DNA of 64,000 nt from Bolinopsis microptera (lineage: Eukaryota; Ctenophora; Tentaculata; Lobata; Bolinopsidae). Numbering within the stretch: position 1 is the stretch's first letter; each line of letters begins with the position of its first letter. Of this stretch, positions 22,031 to 33,472 are shown piece by piece. The notes beneath the pieces are model-generated. The model was not told the DNA's origin. It did not search any database and saw nothing but the letters and a program-made list of their open reading frames with translations. Position numbers and translations under genes: made by a program. Location: contig NC_087076.1 in assembly GCF_026151205.1 (NCBI RefSeq), positions 15,770,419-15,834,418 on the forward strand, in the 5' to 3' direction.

Positions 22031-22539
22031 CTCAATTTTCCTCCTGATTGGTTATTAGTTATATTACGTTGCCCCGAACAATCTGAACAAAGACGACTCG
22101 GACGACGAGAGTATGGTTACGGAGTCTAATATAAAAAGGCAGTAAGATTTACAGACGAATTAGATGATGAGGACATAGCGTAGGGTAGTATTAAGTATGC
22201 GTTAATTTACTGACTCTGAGTTCTGAACTACTATACAGCCTTGGCATCTTTTACTGATTTAAAGCACAGCTCACCACAAAAAACCAGCACATAACTCTCA
22301 ATAAAACAAAAAATTTCAATGAAACAAGAAATTAAATTGTTAGCACATTTTACAAAATAAAATAAATTACAATTTCTCCACTTTCCGTTTTTGATCTTAA
22401 AACCTTCACTCGCGACGTTTTATATTGTTAAAATATTAAACTTCATTCAAATTACTTTCCAGTCGTCTACCTGTTTACCGTTCCTCCTTCATCGATCTGG
22501 ATACTCAACAAAGCTTACTGGCATGTTTGGGTTGCGTTA
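21916..22539. other. A+T-rich spacer with a TA microsatellite
   Basis: A (TA)n tract of about 30 bp sits at 21998-22027. Nothing else is recognisable; no gene was seen. Confidence 0.6.
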
Positions 22540-22730
22540 CTAGCAACTAGAGGTGATTGTGTTTTCACAGCGTGCTCATGCTCGCGCGCGCGCTTAAGTT
22601 TGTTGCTCGCGTTACGCATTGCAAAAATTCAGCCAATCAGAGGACAACCTTTTTGTATAACCTACCAAAACGCGCGCCGAGTTGGACTCGTCGCCGGTCT
22701 TGATATTAATATTTGGAACAAATTAAATAT

Positions 22731-23040
22731 TTGTATCACGTCGTGACCCTCACGGTCGTTTCACTCTACCGCTGTAGCATGTAGAGTTTCTACGATACAG
22801 GGGGCCGGAGCCGCGCACTCGTGCGCAGCGGTTCATACAACGTATGACAATTAAATATTATTTACGAGTTATATCACCCATTAAGTGTTAAGGTGTAAAT
22901 AGTGATGAATCATTTCACCTAGCCATGAGTCTACTTGTATCACGTGGTGACCCCCACTGTCGCTTCACTATACTGTAGAGTTTCGACGATACAGGGGGAG
23001 CCGCGCACTCGTGCGCGGCGGGTCATACAACGTATGACAA
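22731..23040. repeat. two direct copies of a GC-rich, hairpin-bearing segment of about 110-120 bp
   Basis: Copy 1 is 22731-22850 and copy 2 is 22935-23040. Both start TTGTATCACGT and end CATACAACGTATGACAA. Each contains two potential stem-loops: GCCGCGCAC-TC-GTGCGCGGC (perfect in copy 2, nearly so in copy 1) and GTCATAC-AAC-GTATGAC. The region is much richer in CpG than its surroundings. Confidence 0.8.
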
Positions 23041-23482
23041 GAGTCTACGCGTATAACTGCGTGACGCGCGCTTGTTTCACAAGTAGAATACTTCGACGGT
23101 CGCGCGCTACTGCAAGCGAAAGGGCTCTGGATAGAGCAACTGAATCATTATATTATTTGTCTGTTATGTACATTGTAGGGTAAATTTTGTTACACGCTTC
23201 ACAGGAGGGCCAATTAAATGCAAAATACTGCTGCTCAGTGCTCACTGCTGCTAACTGCTGCTCATTGCTGCTCACTGCTGCTAACTGCTGCTCATTGCTG
23301 CTCATGCTCACTGCCATGCTGTTTGGAGGACTTCGCCGCTTCGGCGCGCCGCGCAAACTAGCATTCTTGCTTCGCATCGTCGATCGTTGCTTTGCTTCGC
23401 AGAGCAACGATCTTGATGGGTTGACATCCTCAATCAAACTGCTGTTAATACATAATATATATAAACTGCTGTTAATATATAA

Positions 23483-25825
23483 AGGGGTCATTCATAAACG
23501 AAAACTCAGACTCAAATTGTGAGATAATCTTAGATTTTGAGATCAAATTCGCTTTTGGTATTCGTAAAGTTAATTATTTGCTGGGCTGAGTATTTTGTCG
23601 CTAGTAAATGCTCAGAGTTGGAACTAGCACTCAAATCGGTATTCATAAAGTTAGTATTTACTCGTCACCCAAAACTAACTCAAGATTGGTATTCATAAAG
23701 TTAGCAAATGATCAAAACTCATGCTCAAAATGTGAGAACCGAATTCACATTCTCAAATCATTTTCTCACATGTTGCTCAACGACTTTTAACGTCAATAAC
23801 TTCCCTTCTAATTGATATTTTCACTTCAAATTTTCAGGGACGACTCCTCACTGCCAGTACAAAAGCTCTAATAAATTTTGTCCCGATTGGATGACGTTTT
23901 TGCAAATTTTCCCAGAAAAATAAACACGTTAGAGTATAAGCTTCCTTGTAAGTCCAATATAGATGCGACCATTACGGTTATTTAAAGCTAAAAATGGATG
24001 TGGATCACATGAATCGGGTTCATTATCATTATTATCCCGTTCATCAGTTTCATCATCCTCCCAGTCATCCCCCAAGTATTTCCCTACATTGTGCAGCACA
24101 CAGCATGCTATAATAAACTTCGGAACCATTTCAATACTCACACGGTTAGGGACACGCAACATTTGAAAACGAGACTTTACTTGCCCAAAACTGTGTTCTA
24201 TTGTCGATCTATCCGAAGTTAGAACATCGTTGAATGCCTTTTTGCGGGATCAGTAGCAGTTTGTGCTGCGGGAAATGGTTTCATGAGAAAAGGACTTAGT
24301 GTATACGCACTGTCAGTGTCACCGATAAGCAAACACCTCCCACTAACACCTGTTGATAAAGTCCGATAGGCTGCTGAGTTTCTCCATATTCGAGCGTCAT
24401 GAACTTTACCAGGCCAAGAAGCATCAACATCCAAGAATTTGTAGTCAGCATCGCAAATCGCCTGAACGTTAAAGCAGTGAAACTTTTTCCTACCAGAGTA
24501 GTACTGTTGAGGGTTGTGTCGTCGAGGTGGGCCTTGAACCTTAATCAAGCAGCCGTCTACGGCCCCAAAGCAGTATGGGAAAAGTTTTTTCATCGCCCAG
24601 AATTGAGCCGCTTGACTGAAGTCCTGAGTTGTTGTCGGGAAAATAATCCAAACATCACGTTTTGCCACAATTCTTTCTATTACATACTTCACAGTCCGTG
24701 AAACAGTAGGTTGGGAGACGCCGACTATTTCGGAAACCCCATTTTGGAAACCCGGGTCTGAAAAATATCGGAGACAAATCTCCATTTTCTGTTTATTTGT
24801 CAAGGCGCCTCCTCGCGTTTCACCGGAATCAGGTCCCAAAAAATGCCTGGCCATCCAGTCAACGGACGGTTCTTCAAAGCGGAACTGGGTTTTGTAGTAA
24901 AAGTCCGTTTGGGGCTGACGTCGGGTCTTGAATGTTCTAGTCGAATGTGGGGCCGGTGGTAAAAGAGGAAGTGCCATAGAGCTCAGACTTAACACAAGCT
25001 GAGTTCAAACTTCGTCAATTAATCAATAACAAAATTAATCAATAACAAAAGACACAATCATGTCGAAAACATGCCACGAACATGATCATACAAAAGTTCA
25101 GCTTACCTTTCTATCACTGTCGGTATTGGGTTAGAATATTCTGCTAGGTAATTATTGAACATCGATATGTATTTAATAAAGTTTGAGAAATTGACGGCAA
25201 ACCACAGTAAAACTACGGTGGGTTTCGGGAAACTACCGTGGATAAAAGAAAACTACAGTAAATCACGGTAAACCACTGTAAAAGGGACGTGAAATTACCT
25301 GTAGGGGACACAATATCGCACACGAAACATTCATTATAGATGTCAAGAATGATTCTGAATTATCTTCGGAGTCAAGGGTGTTATCATTTTGCCGCCATTT
25401 CAAGATTGCGATATCACAAATTCCATCACAGACATATGCGGTACGTGATGTGCGAATGTCGAATGTACTCGACACAAATTTCCCTCGAAAATGTTTATTT
25501 CACATTCCTTCGATACATCGATGTACACCCGAATTTGGGTGTTTTCCCATTAATATAAGATGGCAAACAAAAGATCTGAATTAACCTGTCGTGCTTCTTA
25601 AAATACTGATTTGAGTATTTGAGTGCTAGTTTGAGAGCATTTTAGTGAGTATTTACTTGAATGTAAGTCATACTCACGATGAATTCAGCTTGAGTATTAG
25701 TTTTTACTGGGCAGTAAATGCTCAAACTTTGTGAATACCGATTTTGAGACTCAGAAAAATCTAAGTAATTACTACTACTAGCGAGTATTTACTTAAGAAA
25801 TACTTAGTTATTATGAATGACCCCT
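23483..25825 (-). mobile_element. PIF/Harbinger DNA transposon with terminal inverted repeats and TAA target duplication
   Basis: The element starts AGGGGTCATTCATAA (23483) and ends with its complement TTATGAATGACCCCT (25825). It is flanked by TAA on both sides (23480-23482 and 25826-25828), the 3-bp duplication typical of PIF/Harbinger. Subterminal sequence repeats GTATTCATAAAGTTAG several times, as expected for transposase binding sites. It contains a HARBI1-type transposase on the minus strand. I found no second (Myb/SANT-like) reading frame in the 25000-25800 part. Confidence 0.9.
23929..24977 (-). pseudogene. HARBI1-like DDE transposase with one frameshift
   Basis: The main frame starts at ATG 24977 and carries a helix-turn-helix-like N-terminal part (VSEIVGVSQPTVSRTVKYV) followed by the DDE_4 catalytic fold: first Asp in FGAVDGCLIKV, second in LLIGDTDSAYTLSPFLMKPF. 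Near 24235 a run of A residues is one base short, ending this frame at 24219. The next frame resumes with SDRSTIEHSFGQVKSRFQML, which includes the third catalytic residue Glu, and continues to 23929. Otherwise the sequence is undamaged, so the copy is young or the missing A is an assembly error. Confidence 0.88.
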
Positions 25826-26329
25826 TAACTGCTACTAAGTCCACTAACTAAATATAAGCTGCTGCTAAAGCCATGTTTTAATGGACGATGTCAATTCATC
25901 GCAGTTCGGCGCGGCACAGTAGCGCATCTCGTCGATCTGTCGCTGTGAGAAGCCTCATTGAGTGCGCGGCGCGGCACAGTAACGCATCGCTTGACATACG
26001 TTGCATGCCAATTTTCGCGCGCGAAGCTACAACTAACCGCTACAACTAACTGCTGCAAATGCAAATGGCCCGCGCGACAGCAGCAGTTAGCAGCATTTGG
26101 CAGCATTTAGCATCAGTTTCTGAGTTTCTTGTTGCACTTTGTTCTTCCTGTGACGTGCGTCTTTGTTGATTGACGATGCCAACCCTTCCAGATCGTTGCT
26201 CTGCGAAGCAGCGAATGCTAGTTTGCGCGGCGCGTCGAAGTCCTCCAAGCGTCTTGCATGATGACAACTTATGCTTTGTCAAATATAATGTAGAGGGTTT
26301 TACAAGTGTGCGCGGTTATCTTACCCACT

Positions 26330-26412
26330 AACCTAGATTATCTTACCTAGCTTGTCAGTATCTTACCTAGCTTATCTTACCTAGCTTATCTTACCTAGCT
26401 TATCTTACCTAG
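26330..26412. repeat. short tandem repeat, unit about 14 bp
   Basis: About five to six copies of CTTACCTAGCTTAT with minor variants, at the right-hand edge of the repeat island. Confidence 0.85.
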
Positions 26413-26751
26413 TCTATTGCTCGCTACTCTCAGTTCTCACGGAGCTGTGCAAGAAGCTCGACAATATTTCTTCATTATCATGAATGAAATTTAGAGATAA
26501 TCAAACGTAAATAAACCTAACAAAATCAAACAAAATTTTAAGACCATTCTGACGCGAACGTATGTGGTATGACTATCAGATATAATGTACAATAACAATA
26601 TTAATAAATAAATCACCGAAATACAAACCCAAAAATTATTCTCACATGTAATAACAAGCCGCTGTCGTCAGTTTTAAACCCATGTTAATTGCAGAGTCAG
26701 ATAGCAAAAACAAGGGACATGAATACAAAATTAAAAATTACTGGATGAGAA

Positions 26752-29700
26752 TTAAAGTTCACTTTTTCCAGCGGAACATTGACCCTCCGAGGATTGACCA
26801 TCAGGTGTACCTGAGCAGGTTTCTGAATCTTCGTTTTCAGCCTTTTCTTCTGAAGACGTCTTCATGAACTTCTCTTCAGGTTCAACGAAATGAAGGTCTT
26901 CTTTAGTATTAGCTTGCATGAAACTTATAATATTTTCAATGGATCTATCTCCCTCAAATTTGATAGGTCGAGAGTTCTTTCCCTTCGGTACGAAATAGAT
27001 AGTGGGAAATCTGAAATGAGAATTTCGTTACTGTAAAATATATTATGAATTATGATAGTGTAAGGTATAGGTAATAATTAATAAACCCCATTTACATCGC
27101 GGTATGACTCAGTTAAAAATTAAATGCTAACATGAACTGCGGAACTACTAATACGAATGTCACAAAATTTTAGTTCAAACACCTACCCTCTAGACTCAAA
27201 AGGTCTGGGAAGAGAATTAGAAACTGCATCCATCTTTGCAATCAAGAGATTGGTGTCCTCCCTTGCACGAGATGCGAGCTCGTTGTACGCGGGAATGAAC
27301 TGCTTGCAATGTCCACAATACGGAGAGTAGAACTCGATCAGGACGTGTTTAGACTCGTCCAGTACCATGTCATGGAACGTTGTCGCGACTACTTTCTGAA
27401 AGTAACAAGGAGTTTGTGGAAAATTGAGATATTGGAATGTAATTTCGCACGTATAACTATAATTCTCATGTAATCCTTACAGAAAATGCTCAAGTTTTTT
27501 TGGATCGATCTTAGGACTCCAGGGATACAGATTCACATCAACAAATCTACCTTCACTCGTTTCTTCTGAACTGGAGGTTCGTCTGTCTTGTAAGGTTTAC
27601 CCTCGATCTTTCCCGACAAAATATCTTCCACGACCTGTGAATATTGTGAGGGTTATAACACATGACATCAGGGACAAAAGGAAATCGCGGCATGTACGGA
27701 ATCGCGATTTTTCCCATTATTTGCGACAAATTTTAATTTTTATGTATAGTTTAATGTATAGTCTGTTAAAATTCGCGGTATCGTGAATTTTTGGCCAAAA
27801 TAATCGCGAAATCCTTTTGTCCCCGCATGACATTGAGCGGCAGATCTACACAGATTATAGAACAATCCAAAGGTTCACACAACAACATTGTTATCTGGAG
27901 TACCGGGAGGAGACAGCATCTTAAATCACCTGCTTGACATTATCCAGAGAGAATTCCAGCTCCTTGGGTACGGTGTATTCCCAACCCTCCTTAGTAATCA
28001 CAGTCATAACAACTCCAGTGTCATTGTAACGGTCGTCGGGAGCGTAGTAGTGCGTCATGTTCAGGTTACCCATTGCAAATGTCACCCGTGGACTGTATTC
28101 GGAGGCAACTTTCAGAAGTCTGGACAGAGGGAAATAAGGTTATTCAAATTCAATACTGTCACATGTCAAATCAATAGTGTATCTCTTAAGTCATCCGCCA
28201 ACCTAGAATAGCTTATCATAATGCCTTGCGAGGATGACAGATTCAATGTAATAACACGAACGATCGCATATAATTATATGGGAGGTGTGTAAGGAACGGA
28301 CGACATCGTTACCTGTTCCTGACATCGTTACCTGTTCCTGACGTAGTTAGTGTGTTTCCTGTTCACATCAAAGTCGACATCAAATGTGGTAATGAGAAGA
28401 GGTCGTGAAATCTCAAAATCTTTAGTCGTTTTTTTCGTTATCATACCGACCAAATCAACTCTGTGGAACAGACAAATAAAGTTTATTTCTGATCATGATT
28501 AAACGTGATTGTCCATTGGTAAAGTTATTGATATGAGCCTGATTTCAACGCAGAAAAATAAGCAATACTGAAACTCTCGTTCCCCATATACTTATAGTCA
28601 TGTTGGCCAAAAGTAATGCTATACCTTACCTAGAGGAATGCATGAAGTTCTTGAGGTCGAAAGGTTCACCAGAAAACACTATAGTACTGGATTCCCACTT
28701 GTTTCTCAGGAATTCTGGCTGATACGCAATAACTGCACTGAAAATAAGTGGTCAAATTAGTTATCACCACCGCATAATCACTTTTTATGCAGGAATGAGA
28801 AATTGCTTTATAATATGCTACTTTTCAATTGAAATACATCATGCAGATCTAACTAACTTAGTTTGTCCAAGTTTCTTCAAAAGTTTAGGATCCTGTACGA
28901 GTGCGAACTTGAAGAATTCTCGTGATTCTTCAGCTAGTTTCAAAAACTCATTTGCCAGATCTGTTTCTTCGGCAAAAGCTCCTGTGAATAGAAAGCACAA
29001 TTAATAATTACAGGACAGGATATTGCTGTAAAGTGTGAATTCTACTGATTGAAGACGTGATCGAGTGAAAAACGTAAGTCCTGTCATCTTTAGTTGATTC
29101 CGAAAACGGAGGCACCGGATAGCACACTGCACAGTCACACTGCACAGTCACTTGCTCAGTGCGTTCAAGTGCAGAAATAGAATAACAATGTTGACACTTT
29201 ACAAGTCACTTATCCGAAGTCATTTAGAGTACTGCTGCCCTCTGTGGAATACCAGTAAAATCTCAGACATCCAACAGATTGAAGGAGTACAGCGTACTTT
29301 CACCTCAAGGATTTGGGGTGTTCAACATCTTGACTATTGGCAGCGGCTCAAAGCACTAAATCTAATGTCGATGCAAAGGAGGAGAGAGCGTTATATTATC
29401 ATCCACATGTGGAAAATCTTACATCAACGCTGCCCAAATGACCTTGGGATTCTTTTTTCTACTCCATCAAGACACGGAATCAAGGCCACCATTCCAAGTC
29501 TCAGCAAGAGCAGTACTCAACGTCAACAGTCATTGTATGATGGTTCATTTGCAGTAATGGGGCCACGTTTATGGAACACCATTCCATCAGATCTTCACCT
29601 CATTGAAGACCCACTGCTGTTCAAAGCAAAACTATCAGCATTTCTTAAACCGTTTCCAGATAACCCACCTGTGAGCAATTACAGCTGCCCTAATGGAAAT

Positions 29701-30998
29701 TCTTTGCTGGACTGGAGTATGAATAAGGCAGCAGCGATGCTGCAAGGGCGGTCGAACTATTCGATGACCCAGTAGAGGAATCTACGAATCTTTCCAAAGT
29801 ATCCAAAGTAAAGTACTTATCAGTTTGGAAACACTCGCCAAATTGAATAATTAAAAGAGTCTTACCGACAAACATATACTCAGGATCGCTGACTGTGAAC
29901 TTGTTCAGCTCCTCCTCTGAATCTATTGCTTTAGCGTGGTCTCCAAGCATGTTCAGAGCGTAGCGCACCAAATCCTCTGCAACATTATTTAGTTTAAGAC
30001 TTACATAAATATATCAAATCAGCTGTACTGTAAAGTCCCTCTACAATTTCGATCAGTTTTATTCAGAAAATAAATATTAGGTTTGACGATAAGGACCTGT
30101 ATTTCGAATAACCTATTTCAATTTCATTTCTCGGTGCGATAAGCAAATAACTTGATATAATGGACTCACTAGGCGTTCTCTCCCCGTAGTACCTCCTCTC
30201 CTCTACTCCATTCCTGTACAGTTTTAGGGTAGGGTAAATATCCGCATTGGCGTGGTGACAGGTGTGGTATCCTGGCCCGTCACAGTTTACCTGAAAAAAT
30301 AGTTAGAGATTAAAGGAAATTAAAACTGTCATGATTTAGAATGCTGTTGAAATAGAAACTTTCAAATATGTACAATGATCAATATTGCAATTGGTAAGTT
30401 TCAATAATTTTAAATATGATTTTAGACGTATAGATACTAAGTAAAGCGTTAGGTACGAATTGCAAGTATAGGCAGATTAGAGTTTAGTGATAACCTTTAC
30501 GGTGCCATGTTATCAAAAATAAACTGTCTGCTGATAACCAATAGTACCATACAATATGGTCAATTACCTTGACAAATGTAACCGGGATATCATTTGTTGT
30601 CAAAACTTTTGCTGCTTTTTCAAAATCGGGAGTTAATCGTTTGCAATGCGGACACCAAGGTGCGATGAACTCAACGAAAGCGGTATCAAACTTTTTCATT
30701 TCAGCGTTGAAGCTATCATCTGTCAATTCTACAACTTTGCTGTCAATCCCATAGATAAACCCCTGAAATAATATTCAGATTTCAATAGCTATAAAAGTTT
30801 AAGGAAACTACTCTAGTCTTGGAACATAAATATCAAATATATATAAGTGTTACTTTACAGTTAAATTCTAAACAATGATCACTAATCAGATCAAAAGTGT
30901 GGGGGTTTTACCTCGACAGTATCCAGAAGTCTGTCGATGTCATCTTTACAAGAGATCGAGCACAACAAAACCAGGAAACAAATAGCTCGCAACATCAT
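26752..30998 (-). CDS. protein disulfide isomerase (PDIA3/PDIA1-like), eleven exons
   Basis: An ER thiol-disulfide oxidoreductase that forms and rearranges disulfides. Coding exons in transcript order: 30912-30998, 30568-30762, 30170-30290, 29866-29976, 28858-28981, 28630-28737, 28332-28460, 27930-28119, 27551-27634, 27187-27395, 26752-27010. All junctions are GT-AG and in frame, giving 538 residues. A signal peptide (MMLRAICFLVLLCSISC) starts at the first of two adjacent ATGs. The first thioredoxin domain has the active site APWCPHCK (Cys 66 and 69), the fourth has SPYCGHCK (Cys 410 and 413), and b and b' domains lie between. The protein ends KSEL, a variant KDEL-type retrieval signal. The CPHC site differs from the usual CGHC. 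Intron 4 carries a LINE fragment and intron 7 a duplicated donor. Confidence 0.93.
28302..28339 (-). repeat. 19-bp perfect tandem duplication spanning the PDI exon 7 donor
   Basis: Copies 28302-28320 and 28321-28339 are identical; each contains AGGAACAG|GTAACGATGTC, the end of exon 7 and its 5' splice site. The proximal donor (GT at 28331-28330) joins exon 8 in frame (AG|A CTT CTG). Use of the distal copy would read AGG TAA, a stop. Confidence 0.9.
29140..29800 (+). mobile_element. 5'-truncated LINE (RT C-terminal part) in a PDI intron
   Basis: An uninterrupted frame of about 207 codons (29152-29775), antisense to PDI, carries LTLYKSLIRSHLEYCCPLWN, GVQRTFTSRIWGV, ALNLMSMQRRRERY and GPRLWNTIPSDLH, the C-terminal region of jockey/CR1-type non-LTR retrotransposons. 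The RT palm and endonuclease are absent. The open frame suggests a fairly recent insertion. It may be the same family as the copy at the right edge of the window, though the two fragments do not overlap in domain content. Confidence 0.87.
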
Positions 30999-31747
30999 AA
31001 ACCTGATGGGTAATTTGATTAAACCAGGAACCAAGATGTTACAAAATGAAGTCAGGGTCGAGATTCGATAATTTTGCATTTGCGAAGATTTAAGATACGA
31101 TAGAACCACATCTTAATTCTTGAAGAGCTATTTAAACATCATATCAGAATGATTCAAAATGAACAATCTGCATTGATAACACGACGAAACCTAAAAAGTG
31201 AATTTATATTCATTATTCTATGCTTTTTCTTAAATATTAAGACGCAGCAAACACAATTCGCCCAGCGCAAGACTTAAAAGGTATAGAAGAAATACATTGT
31301 ATTTGCGTGTACAAGGGCGGGATGCATTGCGCGCGCATTTCGCGCGAAATTACACACGTGCAATAGATTATAATACCATAACAGGTTATAAGAACAGAAT
31401 ACCTTAATAGAACTATTTACTTAACTCAGCTCAATACAAAAACTCCAATTATAATAGGCAGGTTGAAACATTTAAAAGAATACGTTTGTAACGAACAATC
31501 TCATGGAGCCGTAGTCCGAACTACCAATTGGAAATTCATAATCTCAAGGAGGCAGTGCTGAGTGCTGGAACATTATATATCAGCTTTGAACGTGATTTAA
31601 AGAAGTTCGAGGCAACAACGTGAACACATTTTACATGTATAGTGTATACACTAATAAAACAAACATGTACATTAATTAATAGTCATAAACATTGCATTGC
31701 TAGACAGGCATGAGTCAACAACGGAAATATCCCACATAGTCAGTGTA
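30999..31747. other. PDI upstream region and spacer
   Basis: It should hold the PDI promoter and 5' UTR. A CpG-containing patch (GCGCGCGCATTTCGCGCG, near 31329) is present. No gene or ER-stress element could be assigned with confidence. Confidence 0.4.
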
Positions 31748-32399
31748 ATAAGCGCCAAGCGCGAGCACAGAACTTTTTTTCTCCTATTTCGATAAATTTG
31801 GTACCAAAAGTTGTCTAAAAATGTGAATAAAATAAATCCACCGTGTAGCAATTTTCGCTAAAAATGCTACACGGCGCTTGTTCGCCGCGCGTGCTTTTTT
31901 TGCGCAAATTTTTGGTTTTTGGCCTATAACTTTCACATTTTCAGTTATTATCACGTAATTATTATGGCATCGTAATAAACTCATCGAGACGAAACTTTTG
32001 GTACTAATATTTTAAGATTTAAAGGAAAATTATTGTCAAAAATTTTTAATCTGAACACAAGGGTCCCCCCTTGTGTGAAATTTTGACCAAATTTTTGAAA
32101 ATTTTTGTGCTTCAAATATTATAATTTGCGTACTAAAAGTTGCGTCTGACTAAGCTCATTACGATCCTGTATGAATTATTTCAAAATATTCAATATGTTA
32201 GGAGTTATAGGCATTTTAAGCAATAAATTACCCATTTTTCGTCCTTTGTACACTCTTGCGATGCACAAAAGGCCCACATACAGCTCGACGTTATCGTGCT
32301 ACACGGTGAATTTTCATTATTCACACATTGAGGCAACTTTTGGTACCAAATTTATCAAAATCAGAGACAAAAAATTCTGTGCCAGCTCATGGCGCTTAT
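31748..32399. mobile_element. foldback/MITE element with TA flanks
   Basis: The termini ATAAGCGCCA... (31748) and ...GGCGCTTAT (32399) are flanked by TA on each side, suggesting a TA target duplication of the Tc1/mariner type. Inverted arms of about 110 bp share GATAAATTTGGTACCAAAAG and CACCGTGTAGCA. The interior also contains a short palindrome around GTGTAGCAATTTTCGC / AAAATGCTACACG (31841-31877). It has no coding capacity. Confidence 0.85.
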
Positions 32400-32401
32400 T
32401 A

Positions 32402-33464
32402 CATACTTACATAGACTAACAAGTCACGACTTAATGATGCCACTGCTAAAAGTTAACAGCGAGTAAAAAATCAGCAAGTCTTAGAAAGAAACAGGTGGCT
32501 AAGCTAGGCCTATTGGTTGATCGAGAAACTCGTTATACCTGTACAACCTCCGAGATATTTAGCAAATAATTAGACCCAGCAGTCAGCACCATAAAAGATG
32601 ACACAAGGGGAAGCACCAAAGTTAAACTAGAACGAAACGAACAATGCAGATAAAACAAAAAGTTTCTTAAAAAGTGGGCCACGTAAAGAACATAGCTGTA
32701 GTGATGTGGCAAGAAGAGAGAGGTCCACGCTGCCTAGCACCACACCACGTGACACCACCAACTCAGCTGGTCAAACAAAGGAGCACACTTTATTAGGACA
32801 CGTGTTCATTTCTCCAGATACAAGCCCTGGACCCCTCATTTCCGTCTACCCACACCCCGTCATTGTTAGCACCCTGGTTATCACGGAGGGAACTGATCCC
32901 GGGTCTGGGTTCAGGGGGTTAATCCGACACTAGTTACCTGGTGGTATCGTATCCAACAATATCACGTGTTTAAAACAGTGTTTCACGTGGCTGGGTCGAG
33001 TTACACGCCTTGTTAATAATTGCACCTTCTGGTTAATTTGATGGCTTTTGTTTAGGGGGACTACTATAACGGTGGTGTCAGAAGGCATGTAACAAGTACC
33101 AGGTCAAATATTGGACACGTTGTGGTGGAACATGTTTAAAGACACGTTGTGGAGCGACTGTCTTTAACAAGTCGCGCTTTGTTCTCATTACAATGACCTC
33201 TAATTACTAGTACCCTAATATTAACGGATAGTAATTATTCATTTATTAACCATGACAACATGGTTAATGGCAGATAAGTCCCCACCTCCGTGGTATGAGG
33301 CGGAGTCCGCCTCATAATGACCTACACCTTTATATAGATGTAATATTATATAAATATAAGTCCCCTTCTCCTCTTTTAGGAACTAACTCATCCGTTAATA
33401 CCTCTAATCCTCTCCAGTCTCCAATTATATAACTCTAAGTCTCTACAAAATTAATGGATGTTGC
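32402..33464. other. non-coding spacer
   Basis: No gene, repeat array or splice-supported exon was found. The 75-codon frame at 32706-32933 has no recognisable domain and is probably chance. Confidence 0.45.
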
Positions 33465-33472
33465 GTCACTAT

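Larger units (their letters stand above)
23325..26255. repeat. outer inverted repeat enclosing the Harbinger element
   Basis: The left arm, about 23325-23420, and the right arm, about 26165-26255, are inverted copies sharing AGATCGTTGCTCTGCGAAGCA, GAATGCTAGTTTGCGCGGCGC and GAAGTCCTCCAA. Inside them lie trinucleotide-like GCTGCT runs (23226-23320) and, on the right, GCAGCAGTTAGCAGCATTTG (26080 onward), also roughly complementary. The arrangement suggests a larger foldback element that was later split by the Harbinger insertion. The GCGGCGCGGCACAGTA motif occurs twice in the right arm (near 25910 and 25970). Confidence 0.7.

Noticed and set aside
23187-23522. 111-codon frame with Cys/Leu runs
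   Set aside because: Product of the GCTGCT repeat and inverted-repeat arm; not a gene.
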